From positions 104,333 through 168,332 of the forward strand of contig WNKV01000013.1 in the NCBI GenBank assembly GCA_009720755.1: a stretch of 64,000 nt of DNA, in the 5' to 3' direction. The notes under the pieces were generated by a model. It saw only the letters and a list, made by a program, of their open reading frames with translations. It had not been told where the DNA came from and ran no database searches. This stretch comes from Rhodoplanes serenus. Lineage in GTDB: Bacteria; Pseudomonadota; Alphaproteobacteria; Rhizobiales; Xanthobacteraceae. Below are positions 25,833 to 34,616 of the stretch, piece by piece; the stretch's first letter is position 1; the number at the start of each line of letters is the position of its first letter. A program made the translations under genes and the position numbers.

Positions 25833-27065
25833 TCAGTCGGGGCGGGCGGCGGGCGCCTCGCCGCCGACGAGGCGGCGCAGCCGGTGCACCAGGGCACGCA
25901 CCCGCTCGTTCTGCTTGGCGCGACGGCGGGCCTCGGCGAGGCTGGCCAGCAGCGGCGCGGCGAGCCGTCCGCGCAGCGACACCGCCACCTCGCTGTCGAA
26001 CAGGTTCTCCGGCTCGCGGCAGAAGAAGCCCTTGTAGGACGCGGCACCCGGACCGAGATCGAAGCCGGCCAGGCCGCGTGCCGCGCAGTCGCGCACGATG
26101 TGGGTGATCAGGATCAGCCCGGGGCTCCAGCGGCCGTTCTCGCTCGTCGTGTAGGAGTTGAACATGCAGGAGAAGCGGTGGTCGTCGGCGACCCCGCCCA
26201 TCACGGCGATCACCTCGCCGCCGCCCTCGATGGCGTGCAGCTCGATGCCCGGCCGCCCGTCGGCGAGCCCGGTCCGGCAGCTCTCGCGCAGGAACGCCGC
26301 GACGCCCGGCTCGGCGAACACGTCGGGGATGCCCTGGGCGGCGAAATGGGCGGCCTTCTGGGCCAGGAAGGCATCGAGCACGCGGTCGGCGTCGGCCGCC
26401 GTGGTGGCGCGCAGGTAGCGGTAGCCGGCGAGCTTCTCCAGCTTGCGCTCCTTGGTGCGCAGGCGGCCGCGCATGTCGCGGCTCACCACCGCCTTGAACA
26501 CCTCCTCGGGTGGCTCGGCCGGGAACGCCTGGGACGGCACGTCGTCGACGGTCGGGCGATGCGAAAGCCGGGCGAACGGGTTGTCGAGCCCACGCCAGCG
26601 CGGCGGCTGGCGCTCCAGGCGGAACAGGTCGATGCCGTGGCGGCGGCCGGCCTGCCGCAGCAGGGCCAGGATATCGGCGGTCGTCAGGGCGGCGGCGACG
26701 TCGCGGCGCCACAGGCCGATATTGAGGCCCGAATGGGCGAGGCCGGGGAAGCGGGCGACCGTCAGGGCGCCGGGACGATGGACGAAGGGCCACAGGAAGG
26801 CGGGCGCGCCGGTGCGGTCGCGGCCGATCACCACCAGCGGCCGGAAGCCCTCGGGCGTCCCGACATTCCGCTGCCAGGCGTCGATCCACTCGAAGCGCTG
26901 AAACGCGGTGGCGATCGCCCCGTGGGCGGCCAGCTCGCGCCAGGCCGGGGCGGCGGCGGCGAGGTCGTCCAGGACGTCGACCGTGGCGATCGGCCCGGCG
27001 ATGCCGGCGGACGACCGGCCGGCCGGCGCCGCCTCGGGGGTCGCGGACAGATCGACGACGCTCAT
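25833..27065 (-). CDS. GNAT-type (CelD/BcsL-like) acetyltransferase of polysaccharide clusters
   Basis: The 410-residue protein resembles the CelD/BcsL family: an N-terminal WRELAAHGAIATAFQRFEWI segment, a central RLRTKERKLEKLAGYRYLRA and a C-terminal GNAT fold (IELHAIEGGGEVIAVMGGVA, YTTSENGRWSPGLILITHIV, GFDLGPGAASYKGFF). These proteins occur in cellulose and exopolysaccharide loci and are thought to acylate sugars or precursors in the cytoplasm. It is convergent with the Wzc-like gene (24-bp gap) and divergent from the deacetylase, so it likely modifies the same polymer. The exact acyl group is unknown. Confidence 0.83.
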   Translation of the reverse strand: MSVVDLSATPEAAPAGRSSAGIAGPIATVDVLDDLAAAAPAWRELAAHGAIATAFQRFEWIDAWQRNVGTPEGFRPLVVIGRDRTGAPAFLWPFVHRPGALTVARFPGLAHSGLNIGLWRRDVAAALTTADILALLRQAGRRHGIDLFRLERQPPRWRGLDNPFARLSHRPTVDDVPSQAFPAEPPEEVFKAVVSRDMRGRLRTKERKLEKLAGYRYLRATTAADADRVLDAFLAQKAAHFAAQGIPDVFAEPGVAAFLRESCRTGLADGRPGIELHAIEGGGEVIAVMGGVADDHRFSCMFNSYTTSENGRWSPGLILITHIVRDCAARGLAGFDLGPGAASYKGFFCREPENLFDSEVAVSLRGRLAAPLLASLAEARRRAKQNERVRALVHRLRRLVGGEAPAARPD

Positions 27066-27292
27066 CTGGCACACCCCACCCGGTTCGGCCTGCATGGCCG
27101 GCAGGCTGGCAAAGAAGTATCAACAAAGGGTTGGTATGCCTGGGAAGCCGGCGTGCGAGGGACCGCACCGCCGCGGCACGCCGGGCTCGCGCGGTGTGCC
27201 CGGCCCGGGCTCCCTCGGCGCCCGATTGGCGCCCCGCCGGCAAATGCCGCATCATGCAGCGTGATGCGCACCGGGGCCGACGGACCGAGGAC

Positions 27293-28354
27293 GTGCAGCA
27301 GTTGAAGAAAGCAATCATCCGTTCCGGGTTCGAGGCGCTGTACTTCACCGGCGCCCACCGGCTCATGCGCCGCTACGTCGGCGGCGTCGGCGCCATCCTG
27401 ATGCTGCATCACGTGCGCCCGGCGCGGCGCGACGGGTTCCAGCCCAACCAGCACCTGGAGATCACCCCGGAGTTCCTGGAGGCGGTGGTCGGCCGGCTGG
27501 CGCGCGATCGTGTCGACTTCGTTTCGCTCGACGAGGTGCATCGCCGTCTCACCGAACGCGACTTCGGCCGCCGCTTCGTCGCCTTCACGTTCGACGACGG
27601 CTATCGCGACAACAAGGAGTGGGCGCATCCGATCCTGGCGCGGCACGGGATTCCGTTCTGCATCTATGTTCCGACCAGCTTTCCGGATCGGCTCGGCGCG
27701 CTGTGGTGGACCGCCCTCGAAGCCGTGATCGCCGCCAACGACCGCATCGTGCTGGAGATGGACGGGCGCGACTGCCGCATCGACTGCGCCGGCACGGCCG
27801 AGAAGGCCGAGGCGTTCCGGCTGCTCTACGGCTGGCTGCGGGCGATGCCGAGCGAGGCGCGGATGATCGACACCGTGCGCGAGCTCGCCGCCCGCTACGG
27901 CGTCGACATTCCGGCGATCTGCGACACCCTGTGCATGAGCTGGGACGAGATCGTCGAGCTCGCCGCCGATCCGCTGGTCACCATCGGGGCCCACACGGTC
28001 AACCATGTGATCCTGGCCAAGGCGTGCGACAGCGTCGCCCGCTCCGAGCTGAAGATGGGCCGGGCCGTGCTGGAGGCGGCACTCGGCGCCGCACCCCGCC
28101 ATCTCGCCTATCCGTATGGCGACGTCACCGCGGCGGGGCCGCGCGAGTTCGCCCTGGCGGCCGAACTCGGCTTCCGCACCGCCGTGACGACCCGGCCCGG
28201 CGTGCTGTTTCCCGAGCATGCCGAGGCCCTGACGGCGCTGCCGCGCATCTCGATCAACGGCGAGTTCCAGCGCGGCCGCTATGTCGACGTGCTGGTGTCG
28301 GGCGCCGGCACGGCGCTGTGGAACGGCTTGTCAGGCCTGCGCCGCGCCTCCTGA
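27293..28354 (+). CDS. Polysaccharide deacetylase (NodB-homology domain)
   Basis: I place the start at GTG 27293 (353 residues) because VQQLKKAIIRSGFEALYFTG resembles the start of relatives; ATG 27254 is possible. The NodB domain shows FTFDDGYRDN (catalytic Asp and first metal Asp), IGAHTVNHVILA (metal His pair), HLAYPYGD and a late RISINGEF. Such enzymes remove N- or O-acetyl groups from glycans. No signal peptide is visible, so it may act on a cytoplasmic lipid-linked intermediate. It closes the exopolysaccharide region and probably opposes or complements the neighbouring acetyltransferase. Confidence 0.88.
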   Translation: MQQLKKAIIRSGFEALYFTGAHRLMRRYVGGVGAILMLHHVRPARRDGFQPNQHLEITPEFLEAVVGRLARDRVDFVSLDEVHRRLTERDFGRRFVAFTFDDGYRDNKEWAHPILARHGIPFCIYVPTSFPDRLGALWWTALEAVIAANDRIVLEMDGRDCRIDCAGTAEKAEAFRLLYGWLRAMPSEARMIDTVRELAARYGVDIPAICDTLCMSWDEIVELAADPLVTIGAHTVNHVILAKACDSVARSELKMGRAVLEAALGAAPRHLAYPYGDVTAAGPREFALAAELGFRTAVTTRPGVLFPEHAEALTALPRISINGEFQRGRYVDVLVSGAGTALWNGLSGLRRAS

Positions 28355-28366
28355 GGAGGTGGCGGG

Positions 28367-28582
28367 TCAGGCTGGCTCGTCGCGTCGGCGCGACATGAAG
28401 CTCACGATGGGCATCGCGAAGGGCAGCCAGCCGGCACCCGCGATGGCGTAGTAGAGCATCCGCACCCACCAGTCGGGGGCGCCGAGCAGGAAGTAGCCGA
28501 CGCCGAGCGCCAGGAATCCCCACACCAGGAACAGCGCGACGAGCGCGAAGACGCCGACCAGGCGGCGGTAGCGGATATGCAT
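28367..28582 (-). CDS. DUF2842 domain-containing small membrane protein
   Basis: The 71-residue protein has two membrane helices (LVGVFALVALFLVWGFLALG and a second around YAIAGAGWLPFAMPIVSF) joined by LLGAPDWWVRMLY. This is the DUF2842 pattern common in Hyphomicrobiales, where the gene often neighbours ctaA/cox15. Here it is divergent from heme A synthase, supporting the call. Function is unknown, although proximity to heme A genes suggests a link to respiration. Confidence 0.85.
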   Translation of the reverse strand: MHIRYRRLVGVFALVALFLVWGFLALGVGYFLLGAPDWWVRMLYYAIAGAGWLPFAMPIVSFMSRRRDEPA

Positions 28583-28909
28583 GGCGTCACCGTCGTGACG
28601 GGCCGCGGCGCGCCGGCGCGCGGGTCCCGGAAATGGCCGTCGCCGACGCCGCGGGCGCCTGCGCCGCTCCGATGCGGGCACGGGGCCCGGCCGGGCGCGG
28701 CCGGCTCGCCGATTGCGACCGGCGGCCCCGATCTATAAGGTCCGGCCCGGCCGACGCAAGCCGTCAGCCGATGCGAGCCGCCGCCGGGCTGGAGCCGGGC
28801 GGTCATGGAGCCTCGGCCGGTGGCGAGCCGTCGCGGCCATTCCCGTGCCGGCGACCGACACCCCGCCGGCCGCAACCGCGCCGGCGCATCGCCGGCGGCA
28901 ACCCCCCGG
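28583..28909. other. Intergenic region between DUF2842 gene and heme A synthase gene
   Basis: These 327 bases hold no gene I can support. Both flanking genes start from here in opposite directions, so their promoters should lie inside, but the stretch is very GC-rich and shows no convincing -35/-10 pair. The open frame continuing upstream of the heme A synthase start lacks conserved features. Confidence 0.4.
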
Positions 28910-29989
28910 ATGCGTCCCGTGTCGTACAGCACCGTTCGTCTGCTCCGCCTGTGGCTCGTCGTGGTGGCGGGGCTCGTCTTCCTCACCGTCGTGGTCGGCG
29001 GCGCCACCCGGCTGACCGAGTCCGGCCTGTCGATCGTGGAGTGGCGGCCGCTCACCGGCACGCTGCCGCCGCTGACCGAGGCGGGGTGGCTGGCCGAGTT
29101 CGACAAGTACAAGGCGATCCCGCAATACCAGCTCGTCAACCGCGGCATGACGCTCGGCGACTTCAAGACGATCTACTGGTGGGAGTGGGGCCACCGCAAC
29201 GTGGCGCGGCTGACCGGGCTGGTCTTCCTGCTGCCGTTTCTGTGGTTCCTCTGGCGCGGCGCGCTCGGCCGCGGCCTGGTCGTCGGCCTGTCGGCGATCT
29301 TCGCGCTCGGTGCCGTGCAGGCCGGTGTGGGGTGGTGGATGGTGTCGTCGGGGCTCGCCGATCGCATCTATGTCTCGCACTACCGGCTCGCCTTCCATCT
29401 CACGCTGGCCTGCCTCGTGTTCGCCGCGCTGGTGTGGACGGCGGCGCGGGTGGGGGCGCGCGGCATCGTCGCGGTGCCGGCACGGCTGCGCGTCGGCGCG
29501 GTGGCGCTCGCCGGGCTCACGCTGGTGCAGATCTATTTCGGCGCGCTGGTCGCCGGGCTGCGGGCCGGGCTCGTCCACAACACCTGGCCGCTGATCGACG
29601 ACCGGCTGATCCCGCGGGCCGCCGACCTGTTCTTCGCCGATCCGCTGTGGATGAACTTCTTCGAGAACGCGCTGACCATCCAGTTCACCCATCGGATGGT
29701 GGGCTACACGTTGGCGCTGGTGGCGCTCGCGCATCTCGTCGATGCCCTGGCGTCGACCCGCGAGCGGGGCGTGCGGCGCGGCGCGCTCGCCGTGACGGCC
29801 GCCGTCGCGGTGCAGATCGCCATCGGCGTGATGACGCTCCTGGCGCGAGTGCCGATCGACCTCGCCTTGCTGCACCAGGCGACCGCGTTGGTCGTGCTGA
29901 TGCTCGCGATGCTGCATGCCGAGCGGTTGACGCGGCCGGCGGCGGCGCCGGCTCCGGCGGCGCCCGATCTGGTGCTGGCGGCGCGCTGA
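28910..29989 (+). CDS. ctaA: Heme A synthase (Cox15/CtaA type)
   Basis: The 359-residue enzyme oxidises the C8 methyl of heme O to the formyl group of heme A, the cofactor of aa3 cytochrome oxidase. It has about eight membrane helices. Conserved histidines and motifs include GGATRLTESGLSIVEWRPLT, YWWEWGHRNVARL, VSHYRLAFHLTLA, FTHRMVGYTLALV and LLHQATALVVL, whose His residues ligate the hemes. The layout and length fit the alphaproteobacterial/mitochondrial Cox15 group. ATG 28910 has a poor ribosome site, but the N-terminus fits. No oxidase genes are in the window. Confidence 0.95.
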   Translation: MRPVSYSTVRLLRLWLVVVAGLVFLTVVVGGATRLTESGLSIVEWRPLTGTLPPLTEAGWLAEFDKYKAIPQYQLVNRGMTLGDFKTIYWWEWGHRNVARLTGLVFLLPFLWFLWRGALGRGLVVGLSAIFALGAVQAGVGWWMVSSGLADRIYVSHYRLAFHLTLACLVFAALVWTAARVGARGIVAVPARLRVGAVALAGLTLVQIYFGALVAGLRAGLVHNTWPLIDDRLIPRAADLFFADPLWMNFFENALTIQFTHRMVGYTLALVALAHLVDALASTRERGVRRGALAVTAAVAVQIAIGVMTLLARVPIDLALLHQATALVVLMLAMLHAERLTRPAAAPAPAAPDLVLAAR

Positions 29990-30017
29990 CAGCGGACGCG
30001 AGCCGCCTTCCGTTGCG

Positions 30018-31694
30018 TCAGGGCAGCCGGTCGGAGACGACGGCGAGCTTGGAGATCGCCGTGTCGGTGTAGTGGGTGCCGCGATAGGTGCCGTCGATCA
30101 CCACCTGGACCCAGTGGGCGCGCACCGGGCGGTCGAGCACCAGGGGCTGCGGGCCGAGCCGGTCCTGGAGCGTGAAGCTGCGCGTCTCGCCCGACGAGAA
30201 GACCAGGCGCAGCCGCGCCACCCGGCCGTTCTTGACGAACAGGTCGGAACTCTTCTGGTAGCCGTTGTGCACGATGATCTGGCGGACCAGCCGCTCGCCG
30301 TCGAACGCGATGGTCACCCATTCGCCGGTGCCGTCGCCCGCCGCGCCCTCGACCCAGGCGGTGCCGGGATCGCCGGCGAACAGGTTGCGCACCCCGTAGG
30401 AGTTGCCGAGCTGCGGGGCCAGCACCGAGCTGGCGCAGTAGAGATCGGTGCCGGCCGCGCTGCCGAACCGGGCGCAGTCCTCGCGCGGCGACGACGGCCT
30501 GGCCGGGCCGCCGCCCGGCTCGGCGCGGACGCCGACTTGGACGCCGGCTTTGACACCAGCCTGGACGCCCGGCTGGACGGCGCTCGGCGCGCCCGGCTGC
30601 ACGCCGGTCTGCACACCCGCCTGGATACGGCCGTCGCCGGCCGGGCGTGGCGACGGGGTGCGGTTCTCGATCTCACGGATGCGCAGCTCGGCCAGCGCCA
30701 CGAAGGTGCCGCCCGGGAACGCCGCCACATAGCTGCGGAGCTGGGCGACGTCGCCGCTGTCCTTGACCGAGTTCCAGTAGGCGATCTCGGCGTCCTGGCT
30801 GCGGGCGGTCGACGACGGAGCCGGCTGCACCGGCGACCCGGCGACCGGCGGGGTGGGCGGCGGCGCCGTGGTCGCGGCCGGCACCAGCACGACGTCGCCG
30901 ATCAGCGAGGAATGGTCCCACGGCACCTGGCGGGAGCGGGTCTCGGCGACCACGTCGGCACGGATGCGCCGCATCAGCACGGCGATATCCAGCCCCGGGG
31001 TGGGGACGTGCTTCAGCAGCGCCGTGGTGAACGGGCTGTTGCGGCCGCTGCCGTCGAGGGCGACGTTGTCGGGCTGGGTCGCGTAGGCGATCAGGGTGCC
31101 GACCGCGCTCTGGATCGAGGCGAGGCCGGTGCCGACCGCCGCCGAGCGGGTGCCGAGCGAGCGGGCGAGCGAGCGCGCCAGCGGGTTGTCGCGGCAGGCA
31201 TCGAGGAACACCAGGTTCACCCGCGCGTCCGCCTCCATCTGGCCGAGGACCTGGCCGACCTCGACGGTCTCGAAGGAGAGATCGCCGGGCCGCTCCAGCC
31301 GGGCGTCGATCGGCACCAGATAGTTCTTGCCCGACACCTGGAGGCCGTGGCCGGCGTAGAAGAACAGCGCCACCCGGGACTGGTCGAGGGCGCGGCCGAA
31401 GGCGCGGATCTTGTCCTCCAGGCCATGCTTGTCGAGATCGCGGCCCTCGATCACCGTGAAGCCGATGCGCCGCAGCATGGTGGCGACGTCGGCGGCATCG
31501 TTCGGCGGATTGGGGAGGGGGGTGGCGTGGCGGTAGGCGCCGTTGCCGATCACCAGCGCGACGCGGTCGCCGGGCCGGTTCTGCGCCGGGGCGGTGGCCG
31601 GCACGACGAGGAGGAGCGCGACCGCAACCACCGCGACCGCAACCATTGCGACCACGCGGGCGTTTCCCCGGTGCGACGTCCATCGGTGCAGCAT
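30018..31694 (-). CDS. Secreted caspase-family (C14) protease with NADase-type glycan-binding (discoidin-like) C-terminal domain
   Basis: ATG 31694 follows GGAGTC; 558 residues. A signal peptide or anchor (VVAMVAVAVVAVALLLVVPA) ends near residue 38. The caspase p20-like domain has the catalytic dyad H116 (FFYAGHGLQ) and C167 (VFLDACRDNP). A SNSV/tetratricopeptide-like segment (YWNSVKDSGDVAQLRSYVAA) leads to a linker of repeated GVQ triplets (about residues 355-395). The last ~140 residues (NLFAGDPGTAWVEG, VRQIIVHNGYQKSSDLFVKN, HYTDTAISKLAVVS) match the discoidin-like domain annotated as NADase-type glycan-binding. Target and trigger are unknown. It is divergent from a toxin-antitoxin pair. 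Confidence 0.87.
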   Translation of the reverse strand: MLHRWTSHRGNARVVAMVAVAVVAVALLLVVPATAPAQNRPGDRVALVIGNGAYRHATPLPNPPNDAADVATMLRRIGFTVIEGRDLDKHGLEDKIRAFGRALDQSRVALFFYAGHGLQVSGKNYLVPIDARLERPGDLSFETVEVGQVLGQMEADARVNLVFLDACRDNPLARSLARSLGTRSAAVGTGLASIQSAVGTLIAYATQPDNVALDGSGRNSPFTTALLKHVPTPGLDIAVLMRRIRADVVAETRSRQVPWDHSSLIGDVVLVPAATTAPPPTPPVAGSPVQPAPSSTARSQDAEIAYWNSVKDSGDVAQLRSYVAAFPGGTFVALAELRIREIENRTPSPRPAGDGRIQAGVQTGVQPGAPSAVQPGVQAGVKAGVQVGVRAEPGGGPARPSSPREDCARFGSAAGTDLYCASSVLAPQLGNSYGVRNLFAGDPGTAWVEGAAGDGTGEWVTIAFDGERLVRQIIVHNGYQKSSDLFVKNGRVARLRLVFSSGETRSFTLQDRLGPQPLVLDRPVRAHWVQVVIDGTYRGTHYTDTAISKLAVVSDRLP

Positions 31695-31823
31695 GGAGAC
31701 TCCGGGAGCATCCGGCGAAAGGGCCGCGCGAGTGTACGACGGTTCCGGCGCGGCGGGGAGGCCGTCGCTCGGGTCGGCCGGGCCGCTTCCGCATCCTGCG
31801 GTTCGCCTGCTAGAATAGTCTCG

Positions 31824-32045
31824 ATGAGACATCCTCGGATCGACATCGACCCAGCCGTCATGGGTGGCAAGCCGGTGATCCGCGGCACACGGGTCCCGAT
31901 CGAGACGATTCTGCGCAAGCTCGGGGCCGGCCTCTCGACCGAGACGATCATCGCCGACCACCCCCGTCTGACACCCGAGGATATCCAGGCCGCCCAGGCG
32001 TTCGCGGCCGACTATCTGGCCGACGAAGACGTCGTGTTCGGGTGA
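31824..32045 (+). CDS. DUF433 protein, predicted antitoxin
   Basis: This 73-residue protein is a complete DUF433 domain: RIDIDPAVMGGKPVIRGTRV, then PIETILRKLGAGLSTETII and HPRLTPEDIQAAQAFAADYL. DUF433 proteins are small winged-helix DNA-binding proteins paired with DUF5615 PIN-like toxins. TAGAAT at 31811-31816 could be a -10 element just upstream. The toxin gene begins 6 bp after its stop. Function is inferred from the pairing. Confidence 0.87.
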   Translation: MRHPRIDIDPAVMGGKPVIRGTRVPIETILRKLGAGLSTETIIADHPRLTPEDIQAAQAFAADYLADEDVVFG

Positions 32046-32051
32046 CTGTCG

Positions 32052-32423
32052 ATGCGATGGCTGGTCGACGAGTGCGTCGATGCCGCCATCGTGGAACATC
32101 TGCGGGCCGCCCGCCACGATGTGCTCGACATCGCCGACCACGCTCCCGGGGCGTCCGATGCCGCCGTGGTGGCTCTCGCCAGCGGTCAGGGCCGGCTGCT
32201 GCTGACGGAGGACAAGGATTTCGGCGATCTCGTGTTTCGTCAGCGCAAGGAGGTGCCGGGTCTGGTTCTGCTGCGGATCGAGCCGGCTCGGCGGCTCGCC
32301 AAATGGCCTCGCCTCGCCGTGGCCATCGAGCGACTCGGGGACCGAATGCTCGGCCGCTACACGGTGGTGGACGAGACTCGAATCCGATCCCGTCCTCTCG
32401 GCGGGATGGACCGTCGGCCCTGA
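32052..32423 (+). CDS. DUF5615 PIN-like protein, predicted toxin
   Basis: The 123-residue protein has the DUF5615 (Mut7-C/PIN-like) pattern: LVDECVDAAIVEHLRAARHD with the first acidic residue, DAAVVALASGQGRLLLTEDK and DFGDLVFRQ with the later acids. These PIN-like proteins are predicted RNases in type II toxin-antitoxin pairs with DUF433 partners. The gene lies 6 bp after the DUF433 gene, so the two form one operon. The last ~15 residues (Arg/Pro-rich) lie beyond the domain. Confidence 0.85.
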   Translation: MRWLVDECVDAAIVEHLRAARHDVLDIADHAPGASDAAVVALASGQGRLLLTEDKDFGDLVFRQRKEVPGLVLLRIEPARRLAKWPRLAVAIERLGDRMLGRYTVVDETRIRSRPLGGMDRRP

Positions 32424-32525
32424 CCGGCGGTCCATCTCGGATAGCCTCGGCTCGGTGTGAGCCCCGCCTTGGTGTGAGCCTCGGTGTCAGTCTCGTTCCG
32501 CCGCGCACGCACGCGAGCCGGGAGC

Positions 32526-33806
32526 CTACTCCGCCAGCGCCTGCTCCAGATCCGCGATGATGTCGTCCTTGTCCTCGATGCCGATCGACAGGCGCACCAC
32601 GTCCGGCCCGGCCCCGGCCTGCACCTTCTGGTCGTCGGAGAGCTGCCGGTGGGTGGTGGAGGCCGGGTGGATGACCAGCGACCTCGTGTCGCCGATGTTG
32701 GCGAGGTGCGAGAACAGCTTGACGTTGGAGACGAGCTTGACGCCGGCGTCGTAGCCGCCCGCCAGCCCGAACGTGAACACGGCGCCGGCGCCCTTCGGCA
32801 CGTAGGTCTTGGCGAGCGCGTGATAACGATCGCCGGGCAGGCCCGGATAGCTCACCCACGCCACCTTCGGGTGCTTGGACAGCCATTCGGCCACCGCCAG
32901 CGCGTTGTCGCAATGGCGCTGCATGCGCAGCGGCAGCGTCTCGATGCCGGTAAGGATCAGGAAGGCGTTGAACGGCGACAGCGCCGGGCCGAGATCGCGC
33001 AGGCCGAGCACCCGGCAGGCGATCGCGAAGGCGAAATTGCCGAAGGTCTCGTGCAGCACCATGCCGTTGTATTCGGGGCGCGGCTCGCACAGCATCGGGT
33101 AGCGCCGCTCGCGCGACCAGTTGAAGGTGCCGCCGTCGACGATGAGGCCGCCGATCGAGTTGCCGTGGCCGCCGAGGAACTTGGTGGCCGAGTGGACGAC
33201 GATGTCGGCGCCGTGCTCGAACGGCCGGCACAGATAGGGCGTCGCCAGGGTGTTGTCGACGATCAGCGGCACGCCGGCGCGGCGCGCGATCTGGGCGATC
33301 GCCGCGATGTCGGTGATGACGCCGCCCGGATTGGCGATCGACTCGACGAAGATCGCCTTGGTCTTCGGCGACACCGCGCGCTCGAAGCTCTGGAGGTCGT
33401 CCGGGTCGGCCCACACGACGTTCCAGCCGAAGCTCTTGTACGAGTGGTTGAACTGGTTGATCGAGCCGCCATAGAGCTTCTTGGAGGCGACGAACTCGTC
33501 GCCCGGCATCATCAGGGCATGCATCACCAGCATCTGGGCGGCGTGGCCCGAGGCGACGGCGAGTGCCGCGGTGCCGCCTTCGAGCGCGGCGACGCGCTCC
33601 TCCAGCACCGCGTTGGTCGGGTTGGTGATGCGCGTGTAGATGTTGCCGAACGCCTGGAGACCGAACAGCGAGGCCGCGTGGTCGACGCTCTCGAACACGT
33701 AGGACGTGGTCTGGTAGATCGGCGTCGCCCGCGCGCCGGTGGTCGGGTCGGGCTGGGCGCCGGCATGAACGGCGAGCGTGGCAAAGCCGGGTTGGCGGTC
33801 GGTCAT
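32526..33806 (-). CDS. metY: O-acetylhomoserine sulfhydrylase (aminocarboxypropyltransferase)
   Basis: This 426-residue PLP enzyme makes homocysteine from O-acetylhomoserine and sulfide. The PLP lysine is K209 in [14 protein letters not shown]; the phosphate-binding SGHAAQ, the YTRITNPT segment and the [10 protein letters not shown] loop are typical of MetY rather than cystathionine synthases. The C-terminal [14 protein letters not shown] and VRLSIGIED are also characteristic. The gene stands alone. A likely promoter lies 59-86 bp upstream, and I see no SAM riboswitch in the short leader. Confidence 0.93.
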   Translation of the reverse strand: MTDRQPGFATLAVHAGAQPDPTTGARATPIYQTTSYVFESVDHAASLFGLQAFGNIYTRITNPTNAVLEERVAALEGGTAALAVASGHAAQMLVMHALMMPGDEFVASKKLYGGSINQFNHSYKSFGWNVVWADPDDLQSFERAVSPKTKAIFVESIANPGGVITDIAAIAQIARRAGVPLIVDNTLATPYLCRPFEHGADIVVHSATKFLGGHGNSIGGLIVDGGTFNWSRERRYPMLCEPRPEYNGMVLHETFGNFAFAIACRVLGLRDLGPALSPFNAFLILTGIETLPLRMQRHCDNALAVAEWLSKHPKVAWVSYPGLPGDRYHALAKTYVPKGAGAVFTFGLAGGYDAGVKLVSNVKLFSHLANIGDTRSLVIHPASTTHRQLSDDQKVQAGAGPDVVRLSIGIEDKDDIIADLEQALAE

Positions 33807-33864
33807 GGTCGCTCCGTGACTGGCAGGCGGCGGAAGACAGCAGGCGGCGGAAAACAGAGGTTTC

Positions 33865-33892
33865 GGTGTAGCCCACGGCGGACCGCCGTCAA
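33865..33892 (-). promoter_or_regulatory. Possible sigma-70 promoter for metY
   Basis: On the minus strand TTGACG (33887-33892) and TACACC (33865-33870) are 16 bases apart, about 60-85 bp upstream of the metY ATG. The -35 match is good and the -10 weak. Two near-copies of CAGGCGGCGGAA in the leader (about 33823-33855) have no obvious meaning. Confidence 0.35.
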
Positions 33893-33964
33893 GGCGCGCC
33901 GCGACGAAGCAATCCTATCCGCCGCGCCGGCGCCGCGCCGGAAAATCCTGCCGCGGCGCGTGCC

Positions 33965-34543
33965 TCATGCGCCGGTTTCATCCTCGCGCGGGCGGCCCGC
34001 GACGGTGCCGCCCGCCAGCGTCACCCGATCGAGCGACAGCCGCTGCACGCCGCGCACCGGCATCGGCGGGCGGCGCGACGACAGGGTGCGCGAGTTGACT
34101 CCCATCCAGCCGATCTCGGAGGAGAGGCGGCCGTACTCGATCTTCGGGCAGCGATCCATCACCACCTTGATGCCGTGGCTCTCGGCGCGGGTGGCGCTCG
34201 CCGCGTCGCGCACGCCGAGCTGGAGCCACAGCACCGCCGGGCGGGGCGTCATCGCCAGCATCTCGTCGAGCACGGCCGGCACCGCCGCGGCGGCACGGAA
34301 CACGTCGACCATGTCGACGGGCTCGGGAATGTCGGCGAGGCGGGCGTGGACGGTCTGGCCGAGGATCTGGCCGCCGGCCAGTCCCGGGTTCACCGGGATC
34401 ATGCGGTAGCCGCGCTCCAGCAGGTACTTGAAGGCGAAGTAGCTCGGCCGGTTGTCCTTGGCCGAGGCGCCCACCATCGCGATGGTGCGGCAGGTCGCGA
34501 GGATGCCGCGGATATAGGCGTCCGGATAACTGTCGTGGGTCAT
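33965..34543 (-). CDS. CoA-binding (YccU-like) Rossmann-fold protein
   Basis: The protein has 192 residues; the first ~140 form the CoA_binding domain. MVGASAKDNRPSYFAFKYLL supplies the glycine-rich loop, and YRMIPVNPGLAGGQILGQ and VDMVDVFRAAAAVP follow. LWLQLGVRDAASATRAESHG and KVVMDRCPKIEY complete the YccU-type pattern. The C-terminal ~50 residues are variable. Biochemical function is unknown. It is often found beside metY-type O-acetylhomoserine sulfhydrylase genes, as here, and is probably co-transcribed with a promoter upstream of 34543. Confidence 0.87.
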   Translation of the reverse strand: MTHDSYPDAYIRGILATCRTIAMVGASAKDNRPSYFAFKYLLERGYRMIPVNPGLAGGQILGQTVHARLADIPEPVDMVDVFRAAAAVPAVLDEMLAMTPRPAVLWLQLGVRDAASATRAESHGIKVVMDRCPKIEYGRLSSEIGWMGVNSRTLSSRRPPMPVRGVQRLSLDRVTLAGGTVAGRPREDETGA

Positions 34544-34616
34544 GCCGAACCGATATCAGATCCGGGCCCGCGCGGTCACGGCCGGCGCACCGGCCGTGCT
34601 GGCCGCGCCGTCTGTC

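Noticed and set aside
17883..28354. Exopolysaccharide cluster as an island integrated at tRNA-Pro
   Set aside because: No duplicated tRNA-Pro 3' end and no integrase were found near the far end of the cluster.
33807..33900. SAM-II-type riboswitch upstream of metY
   Set aside because: The leader is short and lacks the conserved SAM-II pseudoknot sequences; only a simple promoter is plausible.
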